Assembly (NCBI RefSeq): GCF_027409185.1
Contig: NW_026902448.1
Location: 62,001 to 126,000 of the forward strand
Length of the DNA: 64,000 bases
Reading direction: 5' to 3'
Source of the DNA: Cynocephalus volans
Lineage: Eukaryota; Chordata; Mammalia; Dermoptera; Cynocephalidae
In this document: one piece after another, positions 63,170 through 64,000 of the stretch
Layout of the letters: the number at the start of each line of letters is the position of its first letter
Numbering within the stretch: the first letter of the stretch is position 1
Translations under genes and position numbers: made by a program
The notes under the pieces: model-generated
Seen by the model: only the letters and a program-made list of their open reading frames with translations
Told to the model about the DNA's origin: nothing
Database searches by the model: none

Positions 63170-63458
63170 ATTCTACCAACTCCCCCTTTTTTGTTTTTCT
63201 TCCTTTGGCTGGCCTCCCTGAAAGTTGATCAGCGGAGTTCGCCCTTGCTCGTATTGGCCTCATCTTTCAAAGTCCACTCCAGTAGATCCCGAGACGGGCA
63301 ACTTCCCCCAGACGTGTACCGACCTAAGACATGGTGCCCGGTGGCGATAGGGTTAACCTGTGACGGGTAAGGTCATAGTCTGAGACGGGTCGACCTAAGA
63401 CAGGACTGCTGGTGAAACAATTTTGTGGCCATTAAGCTTGTACCAGCCTCTTTATAAT
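63170..63458 (+). other. Non-coding region between env and polypurine tract
   Basis: About 290 bp without a coding frame of note. The first 60 bases are pyrimidine-rich (CTCCCCCTTTTTTG). The second half holds the CTE-like element described separately, and AATAAA occurs at 63456-63461 just before the polypurine tract. Confidence 0.6.
63291..63405 (+). promoter_or_regulatory. CTE-like RNA export element (NXF1-binding type)
   Basis: Four motifs alternate: GACGGGCAA (63293-63301), CCTAAGACA (63323-63331), GACGGGTAA (63362-63370) and CCTAAGACAGG (63394-63404), with an extra GACGGGT at 63384. The order and spelling match the two symmetric internal loops of the constitutive transport element of type D simian retroviruses. 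That element binds host NXF1/TAP so that unspliced viral RNA leaves the nucleus, and it sits in the same place, between env and the 3' LTR. A related element is known in some mouse IAPs. This would explain how unspliced gag-pol RNA is exported with no Rev-like protein visible. The fold is not computed here. Confidence 0.75.
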
Positions 63459-63472
63459 AAAGAAGGGGGAGG
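63459..63472 (+). other. Polypurine tract
   Basis: AAAGAAGGGGGAGG directly abuts the TG of the 3' LTR and is the expected plus-strand primer. Confidence 0.92.
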
Positions 63473-63804
63473 TGTGGGGAGCCGCCCACACTATGCTGTA
63501 ACCGCCATTACAACATGGCGCTGACTTCCGACAAGTCACTAGACTAGAGCGCGCGCTGGCAATTCCCCTACCTCCGATCTCTTCCTCTCCCGTGGCGTCA
63601 TCTGGGCTGATGGCGCCACGCCAATCAGGGAAGGACACGTCCTAAGCGGGGGACTGAATGCTATATAAGGGGATGGGTTTTCGTTGTTCGGGGTCTCCGC
63701 CCTAGTAGCTTGTGCACTGCCTCTCAAGTTGCATTAAAGCTTTACTGCAGAAGGATCCTGTGTGTACCGCGTCTTTCTTGCTGGCGAGAGAGCTGCGCGG
63801 GACA
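63473..63804 (+). repeat. 3' LTR (332 bp)
   Basis: Same limits and signals as the 5' LTR (inverted repeat 63592-63619, CCAAT 63621, TATATAA 63662-63668, ATTAAA 63733-63738). It differs at two bases and by one extra base in the CGCGCGC run near 63551. Confidence 0.96.
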
Positions 63805-63810
63805 GGAGTG
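63805..63810. repeat. Target site duplication, right copy (GGAGTG)
   Basis: Identical to 56224-56229 and followed by CAGGTGTCCC, the sequence that follows GGAGTG in units 1-5. Confidence 0.96.
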
Positions 63811-64000
63811 CAGGTGTCCCTTCCATATGATTTCCATTTCTTTGGATATATACCCAGTAGTGGAACTGCTGGATCATATGGTAGTACTATCTGTATTGGA
63901 GGAAACTTCTTTACTGTTTTCCATAGTGGCTGTGCTAATTTACAGTCCCACCAACATTGGAGAAGAGTTCTCCTTTCCTCATATCCTCAGTAGCATTTCT
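63805..64000 (-). mobile_element. LINE-1 fragment, unit 6, part after the provirus
   Basis: Starts with the duplicated target GGAGTG and continues the LINE-1 exactly where the pre-insertion part stopped. It runs to the window end. Confidence 0.9.

Larger units (their letters stand above)
56230..63804 (+). mobile_element. IAP-like class II endogenous retrovirus (near-complete provirus)
   Basis: The provirus is LTR-PBS-gag-pro-pol-env-PPT-LTR, 7575 bp long, inserted into unit 6 in the orientation opposite to the LINE-1. The LTR start (TGTGGGGAG), the CCGCCATTACAACATGGCGC motif, the short LTR and the tRNA-Phe primer site resemble rodent intracisternal A-particle elements. The dUTPase-protease frame, the two -1 frameshifts and the CTE-like element are features of beta/type D retroviruses. 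Gag, pro and pol are open throughout with intact motifs. Env is open but internally deleted. The LTRs differ by two substitutions and one indel, so the insertion is recent on a mammalian timescale. I would call it IAP/betaretrovirus-like and leave the family name open. Confidence 0.95.
48906..64000. repeat. Macrosatellite unit 6, split by a provirus, incomplete at window end
   Basis: Unit sequence runs from 48906 to 56229, is interrupted by the provirus at 56230-63804, and resumes at 63805 with a duplicated GGAGTG followed by the expected unit sequence to the window end. Private variants include TGTAGTAGC for TGTGGTAGC near 54359 and CTGCATGCC for CTGCACGCC near 54437. The (AC)n tract is the longest of the six (34 repeats). 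Confidence 0.96.

Noticed and set aside
1..64000. CRISPR array or bacterial operon reading of the tandem structure
   Set aside because: The repeats are kilobases long, contain LINE-1 and a retrovirus, and no cas-like or bacterial gene is present.

Overview
The window is mammalian genomic DNA and is built almost entirely of one thing: a head-to-tail tandem array of a roughly 9.8 kb unit (a macrosatellite). Five copies are seen from the same internal landmark to the next (1-9786, 9787-19552, 19553-29356, 29357-39120, 39121-48905). A sixth starts at 48906 and is still running when the window ends. The copies differ only by scattered substitutions, small indels and microsatellite lengths. Neither flank of the array is visible, so copy number and chromosomal location are unknown. 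A mammalian host is inferred from a degenerate LINE-1 fragment in every unit, long (AC)n and (CTTC)n microsatellites, and an IAP-like class II endogenous retrovirus. I cannot name the species.

Each unit has about 6.8 kb of low-copy-looking sequence in which I recognise no gene. It holds an (AC)n tract, a lysine-codon-like GAA tract, a perfect-looking splice donor and a 110-codon ATG ORF of unknown meaning. About 2.7 kb of minus-strand LINE-1 follows (3' UTR plus ORF2 remnants, with an internal deletion in the RT region), then about 260 bp of spacer. The six copies carry combinations of variants that a simple branching history does not give, which points to exchange between units.

The sixth unit is interrupted at 56230-63804 by a 7.6 kb provirus on the + strand. 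It has 331/332 bp LTRs, a 6 bp target duplication (GGAGTG), a tRNA-Phe primer binding site, a leader splice donor, and open gag, pro (dUTPase + protease + G-patch), pol (RT, RNase H, integrase) and env frames. Gag, pro and pol lie in three frames joined by two canonical -1 slippery heptamers (AAAAAAC and GGGTTTT). A splice acceptor precedes env. Between env and the polypurine tract lies an element with the alternating GACGGG-YAA / CCTAAGACA motifs of the type D retrovirus constitutive transport element. The two LTRs differ at two substitutions and one indel, so the insertion is young. The other five units provide uninterrupted empty sites.

All catalytic motifs in gag-pro-pol look intact. Env is the exception: its frame is open and it keeps a signal peptide, a heavily glycosylated surface region and a membrane anchor, but the stretch that should hold the furin site, fusion peptide, heptad repeats and CX6CC motif is missing. 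The element therefore looks like a recent, probably intracellularly retrotransposing IAP/betaretrovirus-like family whose env cannot drive fusion but might still be made as an uncleaved, membrane-anchored surface protein.
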